A DNA stretch of 6,048 bases from contig URZG01000144.1 of NCBI GenBank assembly GCA_900552325.1, positions 1-6,048 of the forward strand, given 5' to 3'. This DNA comes from an uncultured Porphyromonadaceae bacterium. Lineage in GTDB: Bacteria > Bacteroidota > Bacteroidia > Bacteroidales > Muribaculaceae. Numbering within the stretch: position 1 is the stretch's first letter; every line of letters starts with the position of its first letter. Positions 1 to 6,048 of this stretch are shown here, piece after piece. The notes beneath the pieces are model-generated. The model saw only the letters and a list, made by a program, of their open reading frames with translations. It was not told the origin of the DNA and ran no database searches. The position numbers were made by a program, and so were the translations under genes.

Positions 1-859
1 TGCCCATCTTCTGTCCGTTGATGGTGATCATGTTGTTGTGCATCCAGTAATGCACGCTCTCGTGGTTGTTTGCGGCCACGGTCTGTGCGATCTCGCACTC
101 GTGGTGAGGGAATTTGAGGTCCATCCCTCCGCCGTGGATGTCAAAGGTCTCGCCGAGGTATTTCTCGCTCATGGTGGAGCACTCGAGGTGCCATCCGGGG
201 AAGCCGTCGCTCCAGGGGGAGGGCCAGCGCATGATGTGTTCGGGCGCGGCTTTCTTCCATAAGGCGAAATCGGCGGGGTGCCGCTTCTCCTGTTGGCCGT
301 CGAGGGCGCGTGTCTCGGTGAGGAGTTCGTCGATGTTGCGGCCGGAGAGTTTGCCGTAATGGTGGTCGGCGTTGTAGCGCGGCACGTCGAAGTAGACCGA
401 TCCGTTGGACTCGTAGGCGTATCCGGCGTCGATTATCCTTTTGATATATTCGATCTGCTCGATGATGTGCCCTGAGGCATGGGGCTCGATCGAGGGGGGA
501 AGCACGTTGAGGCGCTCCATCGCCGAGTGGTAACGGTTGAGGTACATCTGCACCACTTCCATCGGCTCGAGCTGCTCCAGACGCGCTTTCTTGGCGATCT
601 TGTCTTCTCCTTCGTCGGCGTCATGTTCCAGGTGACCTACATCGGTGATATTGCGCACGTAACGCACTTTGTAGCCAAGATGCGTGAGGTAACGGAAAAG
701 CACGTCGAATGTGATGGCGGGACGTGCGTGGCCCAGATGTCCGTCGCCGTAGACCGTGGGGCCGCAGACGTACATCCCTACGTGTTCAGGATGGATGGGG
801 CGGAAGAGTTCTTTCTGGCGATGGAGGGAGTTGTATATCAGAAGGTTGTTCTGGCGCAT
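1..859 (-). CDS. cysS: Cysteinyl-tRNA synthetase, N-terminal 286 codons (3' end outside window)
   Basis: This class I aminoacyl-tRNA synthetase activates cysteine with ATP and loads it onto tRNA-Cys in the cytoplasm. The reverse-strand translation starts MRQNNLLIYNSL and shows the family landmarks in order. These are the zinc ligand Cys32 in VCGPTVY, the HIGH-type ATP motif HLGH at 41-44, Cys227 in WHLECSTM, and the block DIHGGGMDLKFPHHECE (240-256), whose His252 and Glu256 match the remaining two zinc ligands of the E. coli enzyme. The last visible residues, ITINGQKMG, are the beginning of the KMSKS loop. The family is usually about 460-500 residues, so the anticodon-binding C-terminal part is missing. 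The ATG at 859 is the only start: an in-frame TAA lies a few codons upstream and no other ATG falls between. There is no Shine-Dalgarno sequence, as is usual in Bacteroidota. The gene lies downstream of the DUF3467 gene, separated by a strong hairpin. The frame is intact as far as visible. Confidence 0.96.
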   Translation of the reverse strand, partial: MRQNNLLIYNSLHRQKELFRPIHPEHVGMYVCGPTVYGDGHLGHARPAITFDVLFRYLTHLGYKVRYVRNITDVGHLEHDADEGEDKIAKKARLEQLEPMEVVQMYLNRYHSAMERLNVLPPSIEPHASGHIIEQIEYIKRIIDAGYAYESNGSVYFDVPRYNADHHYGKLSGRNIDELLTETRALDGQQEKRHPADFALWKKAAPEHIMRWPSPWSDGFPGWHLECSTMSEKYLGETFDIHGGGMDLKFPHHECEIAQTVAANNHESVHYWMHNNMITINGQKMG

Positions 860-893
860 GGCGTTGAGAAGCTGATGGTTGGGTTAAATAGTG

Positions 894-937
894 AAAAGGT
901 TATAGCTCAGAGCGGAAGTCCTGGGCTATAACCTTTT
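894..937 (-). terminator. Long hairpin, likely intrinsic terminator between DUF3467 gene and cysS
   Basis: The arms at 894-910 and 921-937 are complementary over 17 positions, with a single G-U pair and a 10-base loop. The base of the stem is AAAA/TTTT, so a run of four U forms the 3' edge in either direction. It lies about 17 bases after the DUF3467 stop codon, where a minus-strand terminator is expected. It also ends only 34 bases before the cysS start codon, so it could instead act as a structured or attenuating leader for cysS. The U tract is short, so termination may be incomplete. Confidence 0.75.
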
Positions 938-954
938 ATGGATTCAGTGGCTTT

Positions 955-1266
955 TTATGCCTGGAACGGGTTGGGAACACCGCCTTCGTTGCCGCGGGGG
1001 GTCTTGCGCTCGATCTCGCCGAAGGTCTTCTCATACTTCTGGAGGTTGTCGCGGAGGGCGAAGAGAAGGTTCTTGGCGTTTTCGGGAGTCATGATGATGC
1101 GGCTCTGCACACGTGCCTGGGGCATGTTGGGCGCAACATTGATGAAGTCGATGAAGAACTCGCCGGGAGTATGTGAGATAACGGCGAGGTTGGAGTAGTG
1201 GCCCGAAGCGATTTCGGGTGTAAGCTCGATTTTGATTTCCTGCTGTTTGTTGTTATTTTCAGCCAT
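955..1266 (-). CDS. DUF3467 family protein, 103 residues
   Basis: This is a small cytoplasmic protein of unknown function with no signal peptide or membrane segment. The sequence matches the DUF3467 pattern. A charged, Asn/Gln-rich start (MAENNNKQQEIKIEL) is followed by GHYSNLAVISHTPGEFFIDF at 22-41, then a P-rich turn, VQSRIIMTPENAK at 53-65, and a helix ending in LRDNLQKYEKTFGEI at 71-85. The tail after residue 88 is polar and probably disordered. The open frame continues upstream to an ATG at 1344, but I chose 1266. The conserved family N-terminus begins here, and a promoter-like TATATTTG at 1304-1311 lies inside the longer version. The gene follows porU by 81 bases on the same strand and precedes a hairpin terminator. 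I recall that in several Bacteroidales a DUF3467 gene sits next to rpoC. That is not visible here, so the context gives no clue to its job. Confidence 0.9.
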   Translation of the reverse strand: MAENNNKQQEIKIELTPEIASGHYSNLAVISHTPGEFFIDFINVAPNMPQARVQSRIIMTPENAKNLLFALRDNLQKYEKTFGEIERKTPRGNEGGVPNPFQA

Positions 1267-1303
1267 TGGTGTAGATATTTCAGGGATTAAGTGAATGTTT
1301 CTG

Positions 1304-1311
1304 CAAATATA
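1304..1311 (-). promoter_or_regulatory. Bacteroidetes-type -7 element (TATATTTG) for the DUF3467 gene
   Basis: The minus strand reads TATATTTG, an exact match to the TAnnTTTG element used by the Bacteroidetes primary sigma factor. It lies 37 bases upstream of the ATG at 1266, which would leave an untranslated leader of roughly 30 bases. No clear TTTG/TTG -33 element is present at the usual 19-21 base spacing, so strength is uncertain. Its position after the porU stop codon suggests the DUF3467 gene can be transcribed independently of porU. Confidence 0.5.
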
Positions 1312-1347
1312 CGAAAAATCCGTTATCCGCAGCCTGTGTGGCATAAA

Positions 1348-4300
1348 TTATTTCATCACGATGATCTCCACGGGGTCGGTGGCGCCGTACTGGAGGCCGT
1401 GGTGCAGGAGCACGCGGGCGGTGTATCGACCCTGCTGAAGCTCGTTGCCGGCGTTGTCGCGGAGGGTGAGAGTGTAGGGGAAGGAGGCTCCCGGAGCGCT
1501 GAACACCGTGTTGCCGGCGGCATCGAACACCTGCAGGGTGGCTTCGGGTGTGCCGTCGAGTTCATGTTCGAGCGTGAGGACGGAGGTTGCCGCGTCGAGG
1601 TCGGTCACGGCGGTGAGCGACGCCTTTATCGGGGTGTTCACGAGGGTGAAATCTATAGAGCGGGCGGCGGATATGCCGGCGGTGTTGCGCACCTTTACCG
1701 TTACGGTGTGCGGCCCGTCGGACATTTCTCCGAGGGGATATTCCAGGGAGGCGGAGCCGTCGGTGGCGTAACGGAGGTGTCCGGCGGCCTTGTAGAAGGT
1801 CTTGCTGTCGTCAAGCGTTACCGTGAGGCTCTGGCCCAGGAGGGAGGAGGAGCCTGTCAGACCGGTGGGGTCGGTAGCGAAAGTGGCGAAGAGCACCGGC
1901 GAGCCGCCGACGTTGTCGCCGGAGGTGAACGACGGATCGTTGAGATAAAGCGACGAGATTTCCGGAGCGGAGTAGAGTGATTCGTCGAAACCCTCAGGGA
2001 GATCGGTGACGGTCAGCCCGTCGTATGAGCCGACAGCGCGGCGAGAGCCGTCGGGCGTGGCCGCGTACAGTGTGACGCGGTTTGAAATTCCGGGACGGGC
2101 CGGGGTCGGGAGGGTTATGTCGGTGGAGAAGCGGCCGTTTTTGACGGGCACATGTGCCTCGAAGATCACATCCTGGTCGAGGGTGGAGGTGTGGGTGAAC
2201 TGCTCGCCGTTCTCCGTGGTGGTGGCTGTGGCCTGGAAAGGAGCGTCGTAGATGGCGACGGTGAGCTCGCCTGAGAAGGTGTCGTCGGCAGCCCCCTGAG
2301 GTCCTACCTCGCCGGTGATGTTGAATGCGGAGAGGGGAGCCACTGTGGCGCTTCCTGTGGTGGAGCCTGCCACGGAGGTGAGGCGCACCTTCTCGCCGGG
2401 GATGTAGAGCGATATTTCAGGATCGCCGAGCAGGTTGTAGCACGCGGTGTTGATTATATTGGTGGAGTCACGACGTCCGCTGTCGAGGATGGCGATGGCG
2501 TCGCGATTGACTTTGTTGCGTGCCAGACGGAACACATCGCCCATGGTGGTGGTTTCGTCGGCGGTGAAATATTTTTCGGTCACGGCAGTGCCCAGCACGT
2601 GGTTGGGGTCTTTGTAGACCTCGCGGATAGCGGCTACCAGAGCTATGGCGCCCCCCTTGGGCTGGAAAAGTGCGGTGGTGCCGAATCCCTCCTCATGGTC
2701 GAAATAAGCCGCGCGGCAGGTGGCGAGCATGGCGAAGGGGGGATAAGTATAGGAGTTTTCCTTGACGTTACCTGTGCCCCAGTTGGCTCCGGAGAGGCTC
2801 CCGGGGGATGCGTGACCCGTGTAATACCAGTAGCCGGCACCGGCGGAGAGGTTGCGCTCGATGATGGCGGGGAGTTTGTCGTAGGGGAAGAAGGGATTGT
2901 AGGCCTTGGCGATCATCACCGAGGGGAAGTTCTCGCGGATGGTGGCCTCGGTCTCGTCGGCCTGCTGCAGGAAGTCGTTGCGGTTGCCGCCGTCGGCGCA
3001 CAGCAGCGCGCGGTTGAAAGATCCGGCTACCGGCGGATTCTTCAGGTACGATTCGATCTTGTCGACTATGTCATTGGCCTGTCCGGCGTCGGAGGCGGGA
3101 ATACGTCCCACGTTTATATCCATGTCGGGAGAGAGGTTGCGGCCGTCCACGCCGTTGAGGGTGAAATCTTCCGACAGCACGCCATAGAAGGCATCGGTGG
3201 CGTATGATTTGCCGAGCCATCCGCCGGATGTGAGCTGCTGGTTCTGGAAGATGGGTATATATTTCCCTTCATGGTCGTTGAGTAGTCCGCGGATGTTGCG
3301 GTTATCCTGTGCGGCGGCTCCGAAAAGCAGCAGCGAGCGGAGCCGTCCGGGCTTGCGCAGGGCGAGCATCTTCATGAAGCGGCGGATTCCCATGGGATGT
3401 GACATGCCCGAGGAGAATTCGTTGTAGACCTGGTCCTGCAGCACTACGGCCACATCGAGTCCCTGGAGTGTGCGGTGCAACTCGGCAAGACGTTCGGCCT
3501 GGGGGAGATAGGATGAGGCGGTGATGATCACCATCTGGGGCACATCCATGCCGTGAAGGTTCTGCGCGGGTACTTCACCGATTACCTCCACGGGATAGGG
3601 GTCGGTTGAGGGATCGAATACCACTACGGTGGCCGGCGCGGAGTTGACGGCGCTGACCGTGCGGTCGTAGGTCACATACCGCGAGGCGTCGTAGCCGGGT
3701 TCGCTGAGGGTGAGCACTCTCGGTACACGAGGCTCGGTGATATCCCATACCTGTGCTCCTTCCGGAAGGTTCGTGAAGCGGAGATTGTCGCGGTCGGTGA
3801 CCGACTCGAACATCAGCCGCTGCTGTCCGCCGGCCGAGAGATCGTTGTTTCGGCGGTAGGTGACGTTGATATAGTCGAGGGCATAGAACCAGGCGCCGGT
3901 GACGGTGCTCATGTCGGCGCGGAGTGTATAATGGTCGTCGTCGGTCTTCGCGGGATTGGCGAGGTATACGTTTTCCTGGGGGATGGCTTCGCGATAGACT
4001 ACCTCGCTGCTTCGGGCTGTGAAGTGGTTTATATATTTATAGGTGGAGGAACCCTCGCCGTCGAAGTAAAGGCGTCCTGTGCCCGAGCGCTCGGCCCCCA
4101 CACCTATGGCCAGAGTGATGTTGAGACCGGTGCGGCCGGCGTAGCTGCGTGTGTCGTCGGTCGTGGAGGGCCGGTATCCGGGGAGGAAAACGTCGAAGGT
4201 CTGCTTCGGCTCCGCCACAAAATCGGAGTGGAAGAAACGCGCGCCCACTTCCGGCAGGATGTTCTCCTGCTCGATATGTACCTGCGAGGCCGAGGTGTCG

Positions 4301-4803
4301 TGCCAGTTGGCCGCTTCGCGGTCGGCGAGTTTTACGGTGCGCGGCCGCACGGGATTGTAGCGGGTGGTGAGGAAGTAGCACCCGTAGGCGGTGTAATAGT
4401 TGCGCGAGTTCTGTGCGCTCCAGGCGCGGTTGGAGCTTACCAGACGCCCTGAAGTAGTGAAATCGGCCTCACCGTAGAACATGAGTTTTTCTCCGTCCCA
4501 GAATGCGGGGACTGGTGTGAGGTCGTCGGGAGTGTCGGAAGATATCTGCTGCCGGTTCAGCAAGGAGGCGCCGTAGCCGCATACGGCAACATGTTCGGGT
4601 GTGTCGAAGCCCAGGGCGCGGAGCTGGTCGGCGGTGATCTGTTGTACGCCTGTGCGGGTGACTTTTATTTTTACCCACCGGTCTGAAGCCATGGCCGAGG
4701 TGCTGGTGAAGTAATTGCTGGTTACAAGAGCGTGTGCTTCTCCGGCAGCGACAATGGTGATGATTGTGAGAGTGAGTGTCTTTATAAAGGAATGTATGGA
4801 CAT
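1348..4803 (-). CDS. porU: Type IX secretion system sortase PorU (C25-family cysteine peptidase), 1151 residues
   Basis: PorU is the surface sortase of the type IX secretion system. In Porphyromonas gingivalis it removes the C-terminal signal of secreted cargo and joins the cargo to A-type lipopolysaccharide, working with the outer-membrane protein PorV. Residues 1-25 form a Sec signal peptide ending AHA. Residues 30-410 are a beta-rich N-terminal region starting with the PorU-like stretch WVKIKVTRTGVQQIT. The C25 peptidase core runs from about 420 to 800, with the His loop YTGHASPGSLSG (His664) and the Cys strand AMLATCRAAYFD (Cys696), followed by NLLGDPEISLYIP near 790-802. Cys696 corresponds to the catalytic Cys690 of P. 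gingivalis PorU. Residues 810-1055 hold Ig-like modules including the PorU-typical stretch DPTGLTGSSSLLGQSLTVTL. Residues 1060-1151 resemble a FlgD-like or type IX C-terminal beta domain. The length is close to P. gingivalis PorU (1158). porV is not adjacent here. A related surface C25 protease is the main alternative. Confidence 0.87.
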   Translation of the reverse strand: MSIHSFIKTLTLTIITIVAAGEAHALVTSNYFTSTSAMASDRWVKIKVTRTGVQQITADQLRALGFDTPEHVAVCGYGASLLNRQQISSDTPDDLTPVPAFWDGEKLMFYGEADFTTSGRLVSSNRAWSAQNSRNYYTAYGCYFLTTRYNPVRPRTVKLADREAANWHDTSASQVHIEQENILPEVGARFFHSDFVAEPKQTFDVFLPGYRPSTTDDTRSYAGRTGLNITLAIGVGAERSGTGRLYFDGEGSSTYKYINHFTARSSEVVYREAIPQENVYLANPAKTDDDHYTLRADMSTVTGAWFYALDYINVTYRRNNDLSAGGQQRLMFESVTDRDNLRFTNLPEGAQVWDITEPRVPRVLTLSEPGYDASRYVTYDRTVSAVNSAPATVVVFDPSTDPYPVEVIGEVPAQNLHGMDVPQMVIITASSYLPQAERLAELHRTLQGLDVAVVLQDQVYNEFSSGMSHPMGIRRFMKMLALRKPGRLRSLLLFGAAAQDNRNIRGLLNDHEGKYIPIFQNQQLTSGGWLGKSYATDAFYGVLSEDFTLNGVDGRNLSPDMDINVGRIPASDAGQANDIVDKIESYLKNPPVAGSFNRALLCADGGNRNDFLQQADETEATIRENFPSVMIAKAYNPFFPYDKLPAIIERNLSAGAGYWYYTGHASPGSLSGANWGTGNVKENSYTYPPFAMLATCRAAYFDHEEGFGTTALFQPKGGAIALVAAIREVYKDPNHVLGTAVTEKYFTADETTTMGDVFRLARNKVNRDAIAILDSGRRDSTNIINTACYNLLGDPEISLYIPGEKVRLTSVAGSTTGSATVAPLSAFNITGEVGPQGAADDTFSGELTVAIYDAPFQATATTTENGEQFTHTSTLDQDVIFEAHVPVKNGRFSTDITLPTPARPGISNRVTLYAATPDGSRRAVGSYDGLTVTDLPEGFDESLYSAPEISSLYLNDPSFTSGDNVGGSPVLFATFATDPTGLTGSSSLLGQSLTVTLDDSKTFYKAAGHLRYATDGSASLEYPLGEMSDGPHTVTVKVRNTAGISAARSIDFTLVNTPIKASLTAVTDLDAATSVLTLEHELDGTPEATLQVFDAAGNTVFSAPGASFPYTLTLRDNAGNELQQGRYTARVLLHHGLQYGATDPVEIIVMK
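4729..4803 (-). other. PorU Sec signal peptide
   Basis: The first 25 codons encode a short N-terminal region with a Lys at position 8, then a hydrophobic core (TLTLTIITIVAA), then a small-residue cleavage site AHA, with mature protein predicted to begin LVTSN. No lipobox cysteine follows, so this is a signal peptidase I substrate rather than a lipoprotein. Export to the periplasm agrees with PorU acting at the outer membrane. Confidence 0.8.
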
Positions 4804-5102
4804 GGTATGTGATTCAACGTTTTTATCCTTAATCCATAACGCAGGAGCGCGCCGATTATTGTATGTGCCTGTTGATTTTAGGGCGGTGGCAGCCGGGCGT
4901 CATGTTTTTTGCGCGTAAAAAGGTGAGGTATGAAGGGCATGAGAGGCGTCCGGAAGCACGAAAAGTGCGAAAAACCGAAAAATTACCGTAAAAATTTGCA
5001 GGGATTAAAAAAAACGACTAACTTTGCAGTCGCAAATTACGCCCGAACCACCCGTGTTTATTCGCGCGGCGGTGATATGAAGCGGCGCAGTTGCAACGAG
5101 GC
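4804..5102. other. Intergenic region between divergent porU and tRNA-Glu
   Basis: This gap of 299 bases separates the porU start (minus) from the tRNA-Glu gene (plus). The left part (4804-4960) has no TAnnTTTG element on the minus strand, so the porU promoter cannot be assigned. A small inverted repeat, GCAC-GAAAA-GTGC, lies at 4956-4968. The right part holds the plus-strand promoter at 4995-5026 and about 70 bases of GC-rich leader before the tRNA. Short open frames crossing the region lack family features and are not called. Confidence 0.7.
4995..5026 (+). promoter_or_regulatory. Strong Bacteroidetes-type promoter for tRNA-Glu
   Basis: TTTG at 4995-4998 and TAACTTTG at 5019-5026 are separated by 20 bases. 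Both match the Bacteroidetes primary sigma consensus (TTTG, 19-21 bases, TAnnTTTG). The spacer is A-rich with a run of eight A. Transcription would begin near 5031-5036, giving a 5' leader of roughly 70 bases that processing must remove before the mature tRNA at 5103. This is the clearest promoter in the window. Confidence 0.8.
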
Positions 5103-5174
5103 GGCCCATTCGTCTATCGGTTAGGACGCAAGATTTTCATTCTTGAAAGAGCAGTTCGATTCTGCTATGGGCTA
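5103..5174 (+). tRNA. tRNA-Glu, anticodon UUC
   Basis: A complete cloverleaf can be drawn. The acceptor 5' strand GGCCCAT (5103-5109) pairs with ATGGGCT (5167-5173). The D arm is GTCT/GGAC around 5112-5127. The anticodon stem CAAGA/TCTTG (5129-5133 and 5141-5145) encloses the loop TTTTCAT with anticodon TTC at 5136-5138. The variable loop has four bases. The T arm AGCAG/CTGCT encloses TTCGATT. The discriminator base is A5174, and CCA is not encoded in full (the next bases are CA). The first acceptor pair is a G-U wobble, which I believe is common in this tRNA in Bacteroidetes. A strong promoter lies upstream and an intrinsic terminator follows at 5194-5227, so this is a single-gene transcript. 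It reads GAA and GAG codons. Confidence 0.96.
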
Positions 5175-5193
5175 CAGTCTATAATCAGACTAT

Positions 5194-5227
5194 AGCCTGT
5201 ATACCTAATTTGGTGTACAGGCTTTTT
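5194..5227 (+). terminator. Intrinsic terminator of the tRNA-Glu transcript
   Basis: AGCCTGTATACC (5194-5205) pairs with GGTGTACAGGCT (5212-5223). This gives a 12-bp stem with one wobble and a six-base loop, followed directly by a run of T to 5227. It lies 19 bases after the tRNA end. A weaker five-pair inverted repeat, AGTCT/AGACT, sits between them at 5176-5191. Read-through into manA should be limited. Confidence 0.88.
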
Positions 5228-5351
5228 ATCCTGATTTTATTGTGGCGACAAAATCTTGTTTTCACAATTCAAGGAGGGGTATCGGAGAACTATAATGTAA
5301 ATTCGTTTAGGCGATCGGTATAGTAAATTTCCCAATTGATTCATCTTTTTT

Positions 5352-6048
5352 ATGAACCGATTAAATTGTTGCTTTACATTTCTTCCGAACTTGCACTCTA
5401 AAATATGGGGTGGTGAAGCAATAAAGGAATTTAAAGGCATCAGCACTCCTATCAAGGAAATTGGGGAGAGCTGGGAGGTTTCCGCATTGCCTGGAGCTGA
5501 GTCGATAGTTGCCGATGGACCTTTTGCCGGAAAGACGTTAACAGAATTAATCAGGATGTTCGGTAAAGAACTTTTAGGTTCGCGTGTGGTTTCTCGTTAT
5601 GGGCATGTATTCCCGATGTTGGTAAAGTTTATTGACGCGAATATAGATCTCTCCATGCAAGTACATCCGGGAGATGTCTTAGCTCGAGAACGTCATGACT
5701 CAATGGGAAAAACCGAAGTATGGTATGTGATTAAAAGTCGTCCTGACGCCAAAATTCATCTTGGGCTAAATTCCTGTCTTACGCCTGATACCTTGCAAAA
5801 AGTTGCAGCTGAAGGAAAAATAGCTGATTATGTGGCCACCTATCCGTCGCGGCCCGGGGATACCTTCTTTATTCCGGCCGGGCGTATACATTCTATCGGT
5901 GCGGGAAATCTGCTGGCCGAGATCCAGCAGTCAAGCGACATCACCTATCGCATCTACGACTACGACAGACGCGATGCCGACGGCAACCTGCGGGAACTGC
6001 ACATGGATTTCATCCATAATTTCTGCCAGCTCCGGTTTTACAGTCACT
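5352..6048 (+). CDS. manA: Mannose-6-phosphate isomerase, type I, first 232 codons (3' end outside window)
   Basis: This zinc enzyme interconverts mannose 6-phosphate and fructose 6-phosphate, linking mannose use to glycolysis and supplying mannose for GDP-mannose and surface glycans. The translation starts MNRLNCCFTFLPNLHSKIWG and carries the family's metal site: Gln103 and His105 in SMQVHPGD, Glu122 in GKTEVWYV, and His180 in FIPAGRIHSIG. The conserved segment AEIQQSSDITYRIYDYDR follows at 189-206. Small Bacteroidetes and Firmicutes versions are about 310-325 residues, so roughly the last quarter is missing. The ATG at 5352 is the first after an in-frame TGA at 5337-5339, and no other ATG lies between. 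A T-rich stretch precedes it and there is no Shine-Dalgarno sequence. I see no confident promoter in 5228-5351. Codon use changes abruptly near codon 163: the 5' part is AT-rich and avoids CTG, while the 3' part is GC-rich like porU. The reading frame and active-site residues are nonetheless intact. Confidence 0.95.
   Translation, partial: MNRLNCCFTFLPNLHSKIWGGEAIKEFKGISTPIKEIGESWEVSALPGAESIVADGPFAGKTLTELIRMFGKELLGSRVVSRYGHVFPMLVKFIDANIDLSMQVHPGDVLARERHDSMGKTEVWYVIKSRPDAKIHLGLNSCLTPDTLQKVAAEGKIADYVATYPSRPGDTFFIPAGRIHSIGAGNLLAEIQQSSDITYRIYDYDRRDADGNLRELHMDFIHNFCQLRFYSH

Noticed and set aside
479..931. A 150-residue plus-strand open frame opposite cysS
   Set aside because: It is antisense to the conserved HIGH-motif region of cysS, and its end runs into the hairpin at 894-937.
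1267..1344. The upstream extension of the DUF3467 protein to the ATG at 1344
   Set aside because: The added 26 residues do not resemble the family and would overlap the TATATTTG promoter element. The start at 1266 fits the conserved N-terminus.
1291..1980. A 229-residue plus-strand open frame opposite the 3' end of porU
   Set aside because: It is Gly/Val/Glu-rich antisense to a well-supported gene, typical of a frame kept open by GC-rich codon bias. It has no family features and no start signals.
2599..3207. A 202-residue plus-strand open frame opposite the porU peptidase core
   Set aside because: It is low-complexity Gly/Val/Glu-rich translation, antisense to the conserved catalytic region, with no recognisable motif.
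3931..4452. A 173-residue plus-strand open frame opposite the porU N-terminal region
   Set aside because: It has the same antisense shadow character and no evidence of independent coding.
4930..5124. A 64-residue plus-strand open frame running into the tRNA
   Set aside because: It spans the promoter and the 5' part of the tRNA gene, which explains the sequence better than coding.
5271..5300. A Shine-Dalgarno-like AAGGAGGGG followed by an ATG that is immediately stopped by TAA
   Set aside because: It encodes nothing beyond the start codon, and ribosome binding sites of this kind are not typical in Bacteroidota. It was taken as chance.
5324..5331. TAAATTTC as a possible manA -7 element
   Set aside because: The last base differs from TAnnTTTG and no TTTG lies at the proper spacing, so it was not annotated.
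5237..5455. A 72-residue minus-strand open frame overlapping the manA start
   Set aside because: Its start lies inside manA, there is no family resemblance, and the region is AT-rich intergenic DNA plus the antisense of manA. It is most likely chance.

Overview
The window reads as ordinary chromosomal DNA from a member of the Bacteroidales, probably a gut Muribaculaceae-like or Porphyromonas-related lineage. Three things support this. There is a PorU-type sortase of the type IX secretion system, which is confined to the Bacteroidota. There are promoters of the Bacteroidetes kind (TTTG, then TAnnTTTG) and no Shine-Dalgarno sequences at well-supported starts. There is also a DUF3467 protein of the type common in this phylum. 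GC is about 60% in the sampled porU lines and drops sharply in the right-hand end of the window. The family placement is an inference.

Layout. Positions 1-859, minus strand: the N-terminal 286 codons of cysS (cysteinyl-tRNA synthetase), cut by the window edge just as the KMSKS loop begins. Positions 894-937: a long hairpin that looks like an intrinsic terminator. Positions 955-1266, minus: a 103-residue DUF3467 protein with its own likely promoter at 1304-1311. Positions 1348-4803, minus: porU, complete at 1151 residues, with a signal peptide, a C25 cysteine peptidase core (His664/Cys696) and C-terminal Ig-like modules. Positions 4804-5102: an intergenic region carrying a strong plus-strand promoter. 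Positions 5103-5174, plus: tRNA-Glu(UUC), followed by a terminator at 5194-5227. Positions 5352-6048, plus: the first 232 codons of a type I mannose-6-phosphate isomerase (manA), cut by the window end.

The genes do not form one pathway. porU acts at the cell surface in protein secretion. cysS and tRNA-Glu serve translation, and manA serves sugar-phosphate metabolism and GDP-mannose supply. porU, the DUF3467 gene and cysS are co-directional, but the promoter and terminator signals suggest at least partly separate transcripts.

I found no mobile element, CRISPR array or clearly new system. The observations most worth following up are an abrupt change of base composition and codon use inside manA, which suggests a recombined segment beginning near the tRNA-Glu gene, and non-canonical residues around the PorU active site.
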